A stretch of DNA of 64,000 nucleotides from Sphagnum compactum. Its lineage: Eukaryota; Bryophyta; Sphagnopsida; Sphagnales. Made by a program: the position numbers and the translations under genes. The DNA lies in contig OZ234493.1 of NCBI GenBank assembly GCA_965153455.1, positions 8,112,213-8,176,212 on the forward strand. The letters run 5' to 3'. Below, in pieces: positions 39,301 through 50,879 of the stretch (position 1 is the stretch's first letter; the number at the start of each line of letters is the position of its first letter). The notes under the pieces were generated by a model. It was not told the DNA's origin. It ran no database searches and saw nothing but the letters and a program-made list of their open reading frames with translations.

Positions 39301-41919
39301 CTGTGGAGAGGGAAAAGCTGGAAACAAGCACAAGGAAAAAAAATCATACTGTCCACCTAGAAAACTAGTGGGAGGGCAGCATAACTGAGAGAAGCAGTAA
39401 GGACATACTTCACATTGCTGCGATGGCCTCGAAAGGTGGTCTTGTGCGCATTGGGAAGAACAAAGCATGAGTAGTCCTCCAGCAATCTGTGCACACGGCA
39501 GCCAGCACCAGTGCACCCTTATGAATGCTGCGCTCACCCCCCTCATTTCCCCTGCCCCTGCCAAAGACCCCATTCTCATCAACATCCCTGGGGGTTCTGG
39601 GAAGGCAGTGGATGATGCACCATGCAAGAAAACCTCAGAAAAGGATCCCACAAATGACGAAAGAAGAGACATGTCAATATGCTCATACAACACTTCCTCT
39701 GAATATTGGGCGTAACATACCCTTGCACTTGTAGTCCTCCTCTTGGAAACTCCTACAGTGGTAAACATTTCATCCCATAACACTCTCATGCAGTCAATGA
39801 GAAACAAGAACCAGGAATAAAGAGTTTCACCCACAGGGCATAAGAACATGTACCCTTAATCCCAGATCCTCCTAGCACTTAGAAGTACACAGCTGGAGGT
39901 ACAGAGATGCAAGAAGGAAAGAGAATTTGCAAGCAGACGACAGAATTGGCAGAAAAAGAGTACAGGAAACTTACGTGGGAATGCTGGGGACAACCTTAGG
40001 ATGATATCTACTGAACTCAATTTGGTAGCGAACAGCCTGCTTCAACAGATGCAAAAGACGCTGTGGCTGCACCTCCTGCCTTGTAACTGTTCCCATGCAA
40101 ACAAACACAGATAATGCTTGGCTTTTGCTACCAAGAACCCTAAACCCTTCCAGAACTACTCAGAACATTTTGGCAGATTTCTAGATAGCCAAGAGAGACC
40201 ATGAAGCTACTCGATTTGTCCACATATGAGAAGCTAGTGTGGCAGACATTACTCAACCATTTCTCAATCTGTTTTTAACATCAGTTTATGAGTCTGAAAT
40301 CTACCTGCAAGGTCATTATTCTCTATCTCCATCATCGATGAGAACTGCTCCACAAGCTTCTCCCTGTGCACCCCCCAAATTGCATTCATTTTCTGAAATT
40401 GAGAACAGTCACAATATCTCCCTATGGATTATCTCCTCCAGTCTGCATCAGATGCTGGGAGAGCTACAGAACCTAACAAATAGGCAGTACTCAATTGCAA
40501 TGACCTTTCAGGTGTTCCTCATAAGTACCTGGAACTAGCTACGCCTTCCCAATTTTTGAAAAAGGGGGCATCCTGTATACACTTGCACGTCAAGAGGTAG
40601 CACAAATCCTTGAACTCATTGTGTAGGCTCCCCATTTGTTCCAATGGCTTCAACCTTTTGGTGAGCAGCACAAATGCCTGGATGAAATCCAAGGAGCAGC
40701 AGTAAACTCAAACCATCAGTTAGGAAACACTCAACCCATCAGGCATGTTTGCAGCATGCCCCCAAAGATGTCTGCTCTGGAATGCAGAGGGGAGGAAAAG
40801 AACCTTCTGGTGCTCATGTTGCTCAATAAGCTCCAGGTATTGCTGCTTATAAACTGTGTAGAGAAAATGCTTGTGATCCTTCAATGGCGTTTTCTGCACC
40901 AGCTTCTCTGTGGTAGCCCAATCTCCATCTGTACACCATTGTCAATGGGGGGAACTCAATTCTCAAGGAAAGGTTATTAAGGCAGATAAGAGACAAACAG
41001 AAGAGGAAAAAAAAAGATGCTCTTACCAAGAATTGCAGTCTTGATGCCCTTAAAGTGGGAACGGTTTTTGAGATGTTCTGTGAAGCGCACATTGGCTTCA
41101 TCCTGGATTGTCATAATTGATGCAACATAGCCTTCATCTTGCAAATACTGCACTATCATACGGACAACATCCTGCAAACCAGTGCCCACAGACCCAAATT
41201 CAAAAACCTAGTATACAAACAAACCCTGTTCCTGCTCATCACAGCACAGAACCCCAGTTCAGGGTAGAAAAATAAAAACATAGCCTCCATCTTGCAGATA
41301 CCGGATTATCATGCGAATCACATCCTGCAAACTAGCACTCAAAGACCCAATTTCAAAAGCCCTAGTATACAACCAAAAGCACAGAACCCCAGCTCAGGAA
41401 AAAAAGAAAAGAAAAATAGATAGCCTTCATAGCTTTCATCTTGCAGATAGCACATGATCATGCAAATCACATCATGTAAACTAGTGCCTCAAAGACCCAA
41501 ATTCGAAACCTAATAAAGAAACAAACCCAGATCCTGCTCTTCACAGCACAGAAAACCTAATTCAGAAAGGAAAATTCAGCACGAACCCTAATTACTTATC
41601 TGGTTTAAGATGCACAATTCAGATCCTGCTCTCTCACACAACGAATCTAGATGATTTCTCTGATACAAAACTGCTGGAAATCAGAAGAAGAAGAAAAACC
41701 GGAAGCGAGATTCATCTGGTGGGTGCAGAATTAGGGTTAGGGTTTGAGAACCTCTTTGATCTTGGGATTCTCATGGTCGAAGATGGCATCATCGTTGCCG
41801 ATGGTTCTACGAGGCGGTCCGGCATAGACAGCGCCACGAGCACGCTCCGTGAGCTCACCAGGACCACTGCCGCTGCTGCCGCCACCACCACCACCAGAGC
41901 CTCCGCCGCCGCCATTCAT
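36396..41919 (-). CDS. LisH-CTLH-WD40 repeat protein
   Basis: Sixteen exons join in phase to 588 residues: 41919-41752, 41171-41027, 40928-40804, 40677-40529, 40363-40305, 40086-39975, 39486-39409, 39203-39153, 38863-38698, 38474-38379, 38207-38065, 37827-37751, 37469-37381, 37205-37104, 36836-36706, 36471-36396. A Gly/Ser-rich N-terminus precedes a LisH motif (VVRMIVQYLQDEGYVAS) and a CTLH/CRA-like helical region (FLYTVYKQQYLELIEQHEHQ). About seven WD40 repeats follow, for example GGYDKTVRLWDARTGAL, SKDNSNRLWDVR and DGLIYIWDAATGEVL, and the tail ends DQDDDS. LisH-CTLH-WD40 proteins are scaffolds; WDR26/Gid7 in GID/CTLH ubiquitin ligases has the same layout. Exact orthology is not settled. 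Compared with the remembered family pattern, two blade loops carry extra residues: GDGDLGSGG before GHTSRIWDV, and NDSHS in AHSNDSHSDIAY. The start is the first ATG before the poly-Gly run. Confidence 0.92.
41120..41580 (-). repeat. Decayed tandem copies of the exon 2 acceptor region inside intron 1
   Basis: Three related blocks lie side by side: about 41120-41270 (real exon 2 start plus acceptor and upstream intron), 41281-41400 and 41422-41580. Each has atcttgca.ata at the exon side, then acatc.tg.aaac as the splice-site region, then caaagacccaaattc. Copy 2 would read DVIRMIIRYLQDGGY and copy 3 DVICMIMCYLQDES, both close to the true DVVRMIVQYLQDEGY. Copy 2 keeps an intact acceptor; copy 3 reads catcatg instead of catcctg and has lost it. 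Confidence 0.75.
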
Positions 41920-42004
41920 GTCGTGGCTGCAATGTGCGATCCACCACAACCCACCACGGCAACAAAACAACGAACAAACCACAAGAGCTTGAAGATCTCC
42001 TGTT

Positions 42005-42380
42005 CTTAATGGGATCTTCGTTGCCAATAAAACACCAACAAAATGAACTCTTGTAAGGTAAATGGCATTTTAAAGGTAACCTTCACCTTCTTGAGTGATG
42101 CTTTTTGCTTTAGTGGTCACTTATTTGGTAGAGCCAGCCTACATGCTAAATTTGCACTCTGAAGTCTTCTAATATTATTGGAATCACCCTTCTTTTTTTT
42201 AATGCAAAAAATAGAAAAATGAAAATGAGATTATTCTGTAAGATATTCCCCTTTGATTTGGGGAAACAAGTCAACAGATTTCCCCCCAATAAAATTGAAA
42301 TTTTTTCATCACATTATTATTATTATTATTATTGTGATTTTGGTTTGGTAGCTCAATTTTGTTCCCATTTCTTGAATGTT
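42005..42380. other. Upstream flank of the WD40 gene
   Basis: Likely 5' UTR and promoter of the minus-strand WD40 gene, with an (ATT)n run at about 42313-42333. No gene seen. Confidence 0.4.
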
Positions 42381-42382
42381 TA

Positions 42383-42975
42383 GAGCATCTCCACCTGTTC
42401 TCAGTATGTGACCCTGCAAAATTATTTTTCACATCCAAGTTTAGTTATACACTTTTTTGGAACCCCCACCTGTAAAACTGAAACTGGTACAGCAAATAGG
42501 TGCGGGACTACCAGTAGCAAACCACCTGGACCAATCATTATGATGGGCGAATCAGGAACACCCAGCAGCAGCGTTTTTTTCTTTGGCGAAATTTCGTCAA
42601 AATGAGAAAAATAAAAATTTTAAACGACTATTTTGTTGCAGATTCCTTGAATTGTTTTTTTAAATCGTAAAAAATGTAGAGGTTTTGAGCTGGTTTCGCC
42701 AGATTTACAAGCCCTCCTCCTGTGGGTCGTAAAATAAAAGCAGGAATACAAAAAAATTCTACTGCTTTGCATGTCCTGTTCTCATTTAATGTTAAATCTT
42801 TCTTGGGATGCTAGCCAATGGTGCTGCTACACGAGAGAATTGAAAAAAAAATCACTGCTCAACACCAGTCAGATCCTATTTATTACACTCGTTTCTGTAG
42901 GTGCACAGAGTTGCTGAGCCTTTTACCAGGGCCAGAGTGAATTAACAGCCACCAATGCACCAGTTGGCCGTTCTG
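42383..42975. mobile_element. MITE-like element, copy 1 of a local family
   Basis: It begins gagcatctccacctgttc and runs through cagtatgtgaccctgcaaaa and aaccacctggaccaatcatt, nearly the same as the reverse complement of 54237-54050. Its far end (gccaccaatgcaccagttgg) matches sequence at 50900 in reverse. No coding capacity is seen. Confidence 0.5.
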
Positions 42976-43144
42976 TCCACTGGATGGGTTGCGTTTTTTC
43001 ATTCGGCGCCGGATGGGGCTCATCACAGTCGATTTCTTTTTGCTGCTGACCACTGTACTTTTCTTTTTTTTTTCTTGCTCGTTTTTCCCTGGACCTGACC
43101 TCACACATAGCTACCCTGCTCACTTTTCTACCCTGTTCACTTTT

Positions 43145-43300
43145 CTACCTAGCTACTGTACTCACCACCTACCCTACTAACCTGGCTACTGTACTCACCA
43201 CCTACCCTACTAACCTGGCTACTGTACTCATCACCTACCCTACTAACCTAGCTACTGTACTTACCACCTACCCTACTAACCTAGCTACCCTATTAATTAC
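43145..43300. repeat. 33-bp tandem repeat array
   Basis: About four and a half units of ctactgtactcaccaccta followed by ccctactaacctgg. Units differ at only a few positions. The array then fades into ccctaaaa-rich sequence. Confidence 0.8.
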
Positions 43301-44779
43301 ATACCCTACCCTAAAAACCTTACCCTAAATGCAATACCTGCATTTTGGGCCATTTCGAAAGTACACATGTGGGGTTCAAGCTTTCTTTATACAAAGATCC
43401 TACCCTAAATGCAATACCTGCATTTTGGGCCATTTCGAAAGTACGCATGTGGGCTTTTAGCATATTTATATGAAGATCATACCCTAAATGCAATACTTGC
43501 ATTTTGGGTCACATCACTAACCAAGCTACTATACTAACCACCTACCCTACTAACCTAGCTACTCTATTAATTACATACCCTACTAACTTAATCATTAGGT
43601 TTAGGGTTGAGACACATAAATTAATTGATAAGTTTTTCATAAATGTATAATAATTAATTTAAAGTAAGCTAAATTTGGGGGGAAAATTTTAGGGTTTACA
43701 CACATGTGAAGTAATACAATTGCATTTTATACCTTCTTCAAAAAGAATGGAAAAATTAGGTTGAAAAATCACACAAAGGTAAAAGACATATCTTCTTTTT
43801 TGGTTTTGTACGAAATTTATTTGATTATTTCTAAAGATTAACATATTTTATTTCAGTTAATAAATATTTATAATTAAAAACCTTTGAATCTTGGTTTCTA
43901 AATTTTTTCCTATGTTCTTTTAAATTTGGTTATTTTGCATTATATGATTTGTATAGTTCATATAGTTTTTTGGGTTTAGGGCATATATCATTAATTCTTC
44001 TTTTTGTTAGGGTTTGTATAGTTAGGGTTTATATGAAGATCCCACCCTAAATGCAATACCTGCATTTTGGGGCACACAAAAAATACACATGTGGGGTTTA
44101 AGCATCTTTATACGAAGATCCTACCCTAAATGCAATACCTGCAATTTGGGCCACTCCGAAAGGACGCATATAGGGTTTAAGCTTCTTTATATGAAGATCC
44201 TACCCTAAATGCAATACCTACATTTTGGGGCACACAAAAATAATTAATTAATTTCAAATTAATATGTTAATAAAGGTGTGTATAGAGGTTAGCGTTATTG
44301 ATTAGGAGTTCCATGATTCTTACTTCGTTTCATGAATTTGAAAAGAGGTTATATTGTTTATGGATCAAATAATACGATGACAATTGTGATCAAACTTATC
44401 TTGGTGTAGGAATTTTTCATGAAAAAGCTGAACTTACAATCTATAACATGGAATAATTATCTTAAATAGTGATTTCAATAACTTATTAAAACAAAAATAT
44501 ACTTCAGTTAATTAATCAAATATCAAATTAATCAATCTGATTTTTGATAATTATTCATCTAAATTATTTGATAATAAATTAATTATCAGAAATATTTTAT
44601 ATTAAATTGGGGGGAAATTTTTGGGTTTAGATATATGTGACACAATACAATCTCGTTCTATATTTTCTTCAAAGAGATTGAGAAAATGAGGTTGGAGTTA
44701 TCACACAAATGTAATTAACAAAGTTTATGTGAAAACCCAACCCTGAATGCGATACAAAGTTTGTTGAGATCAAAAATAA

Positions 44780-44935
44780 ACCAGCAACTATTATGAGACC
44801 TATATGCGAGTATTACAAGAGATGCCAAAAAAAACCAGCAGCTATTATGGGAACTATATGCGGGTATTGCAACGAATGTTATAAAAACCCAACGAATACC
44901 ATGGATCGATATGCGGGTATTGCAACGAATGAAGA
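44780..44935 (-). repeat. Oppositely oriented repeat of the same core, cluster 1
   Basis: About three units read ccagcaactattatgggac, then ctatatgcgggtattgcaacgaatg in two parts. The stretch atgcgggtattgca is the reverse complement of a one-base variant of the 14-bp core of the ~80-bp repeat. Confidence 0.7.
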
Positions 44936-45809
44936 ATGTCAACAACTATTCAGTTGGTAAAAGTAAGTACGGGTGTAGGTTTTGCAACGAAACCCCAAAA
45001 TTCTAGTTGGTAAAGGTAAGTATAAGTCTGAAGTTGAAATGAAAAAACAAACCTAAATGTAATACCCACGTTTGAAAAAACCCCATCTAAATGGTTTGGA
45101 TACCCTTAAGTGAAGACCTAGCCCTAAACACAATATGCATATGCAAAGTCACTTTGAAATAACCCAACCCTAAATGCAATACCTGCAATTTGGGTCACTC
45201 CTAAAGGACGCATGTAAGGTTTAAGCTTTCTTTATACGAAGATCTTACCCTAAATGCAATACCTGCATTTTGGGTCACGTCGAAAGTACGCATGTGGGAT
45301 TTAGGCTTATCTATTATTTATTTAATTATATGACAAATTTTATTGATAATTCATTAATTATCATAAATATTTTATATTAAATTGGGGGGGAAATTTTAGG
45401 GTTTAGACATATGTGAAACAATACAATTGCATTCTATATCTTCCTGAAAGAGATTGGGAAAATTAGGTTGGAGTTATCACACAAAGGTAAAAAACAAACC
45501 TTATGTGAAAACCCAACCTTAAATGCAATACAAAGTTTGTGAAGATCAAAAAATAAAAAGTTCAAGCTTAAATATTTTTCAAAGATGTTCATATTTTTTT
45601 TCCCCTTTTAAAGTTGTATATTCATACTAAAAACATAAATATAAAGTCTTTAATTTAATGAGATTTTAAATTGTGTTAAAAAAAAATCAAAACACATAAT
45701 AGTGGTTTAAATATTGGTCCAAATATATTGTTATTTATAAAACCTAATACATAAATAATGATATTATGGAATTATACTGTTGATCCATTTTCAATACATA
45801 TAATATTTT

Positions 45810-46270
45810 AGGGGTTTAGGGTTTAGGGTTGGGTTTTCACAGGTTAAGGTTGGGTAAACCCTAAAACCCTAAACCCTACAAATATTAATAGTAAATAAAA
45901 TAAATCTACAGTGCATTATAGAGGGTTTAGGTTTAAGTATAGGGTTTAGATTTAGGGTTTAAGGTTAAGGTTTAGGTTTAAATTTAGGGTTTAGGTTTAA
46001 GTTTAGGGTTTAGGGTTAGATTTAGGGTTTAGGGGTTTTGGGTATAAGTTAGGGTTTAGATTTAGGGTTTAAGGTTAAGGTTTAGGTTTAAGTTTAGGGT
46101 TTAGGTTTAGATTTAGGGTTTAGGTTTAAGGTTTAGGGTTTAGGTTTAGATTTAGGGTTTAGGTTTAAGGTTTAGGGTTTAAGTTAGGGTTTAGATTTAG
46201 GGTTTAAGGTTTAGGGTTTAGGTTCAGGTTTTGGGTTTAGGGTTTAGGTTTAGGGTTTAGGTTTAGGATA
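45810..46270 (+). repeat. Degenerate interstitial telomere-like block (TTTAGGG type)
   Basis: Near-continuous variants of tttaggg, ttagggtttagg, tttaagg and tttagat over about 460 bp, starting with a short opposite-orientation stretch (accctaaaaccctaaaccct near 45855). The heptamer is the Arabidopsis-type plant telomere repeat. The array is decayed, so it is not a chromosome end. Confidence 0.85.
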
Positions 46271-46959
46271 CTGATAATGATGCTGCAAAAGCTGCTGTTG
46301 TGGCTACAAAGAAAAGTGATTGGTCTTAAGTGCGCACCTACCGGCTAAGTACGCACACTCCTCCCAAGTTCAAGTTGCATACTTAGGCGGGAGGCTATTG
46401 TACGCATGTGGGTTTAAGCATCTTTATACGAAAATCCTACCCTAAATGCAATACCTGCACTTTGGGTCACACAAAAAATACGCATGTGGGGTTTAAGCCT
46501 TTTTTAAATGAAGATCTTACCCTAAATGCAATACCTGCATTTAGGGTCACTCTAAAATAACTAGTTAATTTCAAAATCATATGCTAACAAAGGTGTGTAT
46601 GGAGGTTGGGGTTGTTGATTGGGAATCCATGATTGAAATTTAGAGTTTGGGAAACCCTAAATTAATTAACAGTTTTTTTACAAATTAATAGTAAATGAAA
46701 TAAATCTATGGTGCATTATAAGGGGAATTTTATATGCAAAAAAATGCAATACATATTTGCAAGATCATACTGAAATAATACATAGGTGATTGGAGGAAAG
46801 CATATGTGAAAACCCTAAACCCTAAATGCAATACTCGCATGTAATGTCATTTCAAAAATGGTCAGGGTACCAAAATTATGTCTTTTTATATACCTAAATT
46901 AAATATTATTCTAAATTAATTTTATGACAAAATGTAAGTTTTACAATGAATGAAAAAAC

Positions 46960-47260
46960 CAGCAACTATTATGGGACCTATATGCGGGTATTGCAAGAGA
47001 ACCCAAAAAAATCAGTCGCTATTTTGGAGACTATATGCGAGTATTGCAACGAATGAAGAATGTCAACGATTATTTGTGCCCTTTATGTGGGTATTGCAAG
47101 GAATGTAAAATGCCAACGACTATTATGGGACTCATATGAGGGTATTGCAATGAATGAAAAAGGCCATTGCCTATTATGGGACTTATATGCGGGTATTGCA
47201 TTTAATGCAAAATGTATGTGGCTATTTTTTGAGGTTATATGCAGGTATTGCATATTAGAA
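46960..47260 (-). repeat. Oppositely oriented ~50-bp repeat array, cluster 2
   Basis: About six units at 50-54 bp spacing, each with atatgcgggtattgcaa (variants), aatg, an aaaa..c stretch and actattatgggac. A 96-codon plus-strand frame at 47060-47350 is open only because the unit lacks stops. I do not call it a gene. Confidence 0.75.
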
Positions 47261-47351
47261 AATGGTCTTATGGAGTTCATAATAGAAAATGATGTGGGTA
47301 TTATATGTTTAAAATGTGTGGATTATTTTAAAAGTCTTCAAGTGATGTGAG

Positions 47352-47666
47352 TTCTATTAACTTAGATGTAAGTATTGTATAATGTTTATTTTGATCTTTG
47401 ATTTGATTCTTACATCTCAAGTACAAACAAAATTATGACAAAGAAGACATATAGGATTAACCAAATACACATCAAACAAGTGTGAGTAGCCGATATTATT
47501 ATATTAATAAAAGATGTACAAAAATGGGTGCATGGAAAATTACTAGAGAACCCAATGAAGAAAAAACATTGGATCACTATAACATATCAAAGGATCAAAG
47601 TTCAAAATTGGGTAGTCCAAAAAAGAAAAGGGCTACAAAACCTTACTAATTATATAAAATGAAACC
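47352..47666. other. Spacer
   Basis: No gene or clear repeat. It is probably 3' flank of the minus-strand exon that follows. Confidence 0.35.
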
Positions 47667-47823
47667 CTAACCCATATCAGTATCTACAATCCCATGTTTA
47701 GCTCGATATGCAGCTGCTGCATTTGCAACCTTTGCTGCATGATGAGCAGTGTAAAGATGGCGGCGTTGCATCTCAATCTGAACTGCATTTGCAACAAACT
47801 GGGCCTTTGTTTGGTCCTGAACC
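47667..47823 (-). CDS. Orphan terminal exon of an unrecognised gene
   Basis: After a tttgtag acceptor, the minus strand is open for 51 codons in one frame, from VQDQTKAQFVANAVQIEMQ through HHAAKVANAAAAYRAK to DTDMG and a TAG at 47667. The Ala/Gln/His-rich helical composition is that of real coding sequence, unlike the surrounding DNA. I do not recognise it. Its position right after a truncated beta-xylosidase suggests either the last exon of a chimeric transcript or a fragment of another gene. A donor candidate (AAG|gtgtgt near 47866) lies past the in-frame TGA of the upstream frame. Confidence 0.45.
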
Positions 47824-47870
47824 CTACAAACACCCAAAAATCACCAAATTAAACCGTAACACACCTTGGA

Positions 47871-50640
47871 TCAAAACATATCCATCTGTGTGTAATTCTC
47901 ATGGTACCATGAAAGAGCTAATCGGCCTCCTATAACATCACACCAATCAAAACATCCACAACCTGTGAGCAAAAAGGTTCATTTCAATCACAACACTTAA
48001 CGTGTCTTATAGCATATGGCTGTCATCATAACAGAATAGTTAACCTCCATATGCAGGAGATAGAACACCCATCGTGCCAGTTCTCATTTGTTACATCCTG
48101 GAGCTAGCCATCCAGTAATTGAGACCTGACAATTATTATGAAACAGAACCCCACCCTCAAATATTCTTCCCCTAGAACCTGCACCAGAGGTTTCACTCAT
48201 TAAACCAAATCAGAGACCAAGTCATTGCATTTAACAAGGCACCTAAATTACCTAGATTCACATCACCAAAGATGATTTCTGCTATTGCTTGACCACCAGC
48301 CTGTCCAGGATAGCCTGCCCATAGAATACCTCCAACTCGCTCATCGTCATTTGCAAATGAGACATCAACAGGCCCACCTGACAATATTACGAGCACAACT
48401 GGGCGCCCGTTAACAGCATCTAGTACAGTTGAAATTAATTCCTCCTGCTTGCCTGGAAGACGTAGACTTTCACGGTCCCGTCCTTCTGATTCTTGGGCCT
48501 GGCTTAATCCAACAAATAAGACAACTGCATTTGCTTCTGAGGCAGCAGTCACTACAGATGGAAAGAGATTTCCATCTCTGCAAGTTGCATCGGCACATCC
48601 AGGTGCGTAAATCACACTTTGCCCATTGCCCCCAAAAAGTGCTTTTATTCCATCCAAAGGACTTGTAAATTTACAGGGAATGCCTGCAGAAACCCAAAGA
48701 ATTTTTTTATGACAAGTCTCTTTCTAATTCTCACTCTTCTGATAAGACTAGGCTTTGGCAAAACCTTGGAAGCAAACAGATTTTTCCTTATGTGCCTAAG
48801 GGGACCAATCTTACAAACCTTAGGCATGTTGGGGTTAAACTCACAACTTTGCCATGACAATTAGTTTGACAACATGTGACATTTCAAAAATACTGACTAA
48901 GCACAGAAAGCTTCAGAGTTGGTAGGCCAGAATAGTTGCACTTGTACTGGCAACCCACATTACTGTAAGATGTCAAGAGGAATCACTTTGAGGAATCAAT
49001 AGGATGGCCCAATTATACCTTCATAATTACCAAGCATCTCTTGAGTTGCATTCCCATGAGGGCCAATCACAGCCACCTTGAACTTTTTTGTTTTGTTCCA
49101 TGGAAGTGCACTTCTATCATTTTTCAACAGAACAATGCTTTGTTGAGCCTCAAGAGCAAGATTTTGGTGACCAGTGGTGCAAACATCAAATGGTCCCAGT
49201 GAGCCGAACGGAAGAGTTTCAGGATCTCCGTCAAACATCCCCAATCGCATCCGCACAGAGAACAGGTTGCGCAGGTGCATGTTTATAAGTTCCTCCCAAA
49301 TTAATCCCTTGTCTAGTGCAGCCTGAGCATGATATAAAACTGTCGTTCCACAATTAAGATCCATACCTGAAAAATTCATCTCAAGTTTCAGTTCATTTTC
49401 TGGGGCATGTCTCTCATGGGTGACCTACCTTTCAGAGTTCCCACAAATCAAAGTGATTAAAGATCACAACAAAAGTATCAAATTGTCCAACACCAAGAGG
49501 AGCACCTGCCAACAAAACATAAGAGACTGCGTCCTTTGGAGTAGGTGCATAATGGATGTATTCATGTATTAGTGCAACCGCATCACAATCTGACACAATG
49601 TACCTACAGCCAACTACAAGTTTCTGTCAATCAAAACCCTTTTGCAATTGCCCTGCAACAAAAAAACTGATATAGAATCTGTTGCCAAATGGCATCTTAA
49701 GATTTCATAACAGCTCATCTTCAACTTCAAGCACAGAACCTAAAACACAAACAATTGAAGGTCGTGACATACCCATTAAAGCCCCAAATATTGCGGACAG
49801 TGAGAGTGAGAAGCTCATAGTGACTGCACATAGGAATTCCATTGAGACGATTGTAGGAGCACATTAGGCTACTGGACTGCCCTTCTTTCACACAGCTCTT
49901 GAAAGGTGGGTTATAAGTGTCCTCCAAGTCTTGCAGACTCACCTGACCACATTCTTGAGATCATTAAGCTACCATCCGTAGGAAGGTCTGAGTTCCAATC
50001 AAAAGAAGGTTTCAATCAGGATTTGATTCTGGAAATGTACTTTTGAACCCATAGGTTCTTAAATCAGAATTCTACAATTCTTCCTGATTCTTGACTTTCA
50101 AAATTCAAACTGCATTTGGACATCTCCCTCACTTGGTGAATATGCTCATCTAAAACAAACAATGCTTTACATTTGTCTACCCATCCAGGTAAGCAAATAT
50201 AAGAAAAGGACAAGTCAGTCCATAGAAAGACACAAACCAGCAGTAAAATGAACTGGGCTTGAGACAAAATCACAGCTGAAAAGGAGCAGGTAAAGCATTG
50301 AACTTTAGAGGAAAGCAAAATGCTGAGGAGCAGAGGGATATGGAACTTACTTTCGCATCAAAATAGTTGCGATCATAGCCTTTCCAGCTGTCCAAGTCAT
50401 GAGCTGTAAAATGCTTACAACACGCAGAAACCTTTAACCGCTTTGGCCCCCCAGCAGTGTGGATCTGGGAACCATCATAATGTCCCTCTTGCAGACCCTT
50501 TACGAAGTAGACTGCATATGTACTCGTAAGCTTTGGATCCTCCCCTGGTGTTTCCTGTGTCCTTCCCCATCGAGGATCTCTGACTATGTTTATGTTTGGT
50601 GACCAATAGCTCAATCCTGACCTTCCTTGATTATACATGG
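47871..50640 (-). pseudogene. BXL: Truncated beta-xylosidase (glycoside hydrolase family 3)
   Basis: Exons 50640-50351, 49942-49773, 49603-49506, 49366-49019, 48683-48252 and 47929-47871 are open and in phase. They cover [33 protein letters not shown], the IVSDCDAV motif with the nucleophile aspartate, NCGTTVLYHAQAALDKGL, AVIGPHGNATQEMLGNYEG, ESEGRDRESL, GGPVDVSF and WAGYPGQAGGQAI. GGRLALSWYHENYTQM then precedes a TGA. The family hydrolyses xylan or arabinoxylan ends in the cell wall and is about 750-800 residues long. Here the signal peptide and first ~130 residues are missing; sequence before AMYNQG is a pyrimidine-rich/GGTAGG tract and MITE DNA. The last ~200 residues, including the fibronectin III-like domain, are also absent. 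Exon quality implies recent loss. Confidence 0.88.
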
Positions 50641-50689
50641 CACCGCGATGGTGCTCCCGTTCTCGCTGTGGTGCTCCCGCTGTGGTGCT

Positions 50690-50795
50690 CTGGCGATGGC
50701 GATTGGAGGTAAGACGTTGGAGGTAGGTAGGAGGGGGGAGGTAGGAGGGGGTAGGTAGGAGGTAGGAGGGGGGAGGAAGGTAGGTAGGGGAGAAA
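50690..50795. repeat. GGTAGG/GGAGG purine tract
   Basis: A G-rich tract of ggtagg, gggggagg and aggaggg units abutting the broken 5' end of the beta-xylosidase. It has several runs of three or more G, so it could form a G-quadruplex. On the gene strand it is a long pyrimidine run. Confidence 0.7.
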
Positions 50796-50879
50796 TGTTT
50801 TGGGGCAGAGTAGAGGTGGGAGAAAAAAAAAATATTTGGGCAGTCCGGATGTGGTTTTGGTTCATCCCCAAAACGGGTT

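Larger units (their letters stand above)
43313..46565 (+). repeat. Dispersed ~80-bp repeat with core TGCAATACCTGCAT
   Basis: Units carry the core at 43330, 43410, 43489, 44052, 44131, 44210, 45175, 45255, 46448 and 46528. Each is preceded by taccctaaa and followed by tttggg, then gtacgcatgtgggttta and ctttatacgaagatc. Neighbouring cores are spaced at 79-81 bp. The clusters are broken up by AT-rich DNA and by the telomere-like block. Confidence 0.8.

Noticed and set aside
39223-39849. 208-codon minus-strand frame
   Set aside because: It lies over exon 7 and introns of the WD40 gene in another frame, while the true exon is fixed by matching phases on both sides.
43145-47260. Direct repeats that could suggest a CRISPR-like array
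   Set aside because: Plant nuclear context, units contiguous or irregularly spaced without unique spacers of constant length, and no cas genes.
47060-47350. 96-codon frame with internal repeats
   Set aside because: The repeat unit simply lacks stops in this frame; composition follows the ~50-bp tandem repeat and divergence is as high as in non-coding units.
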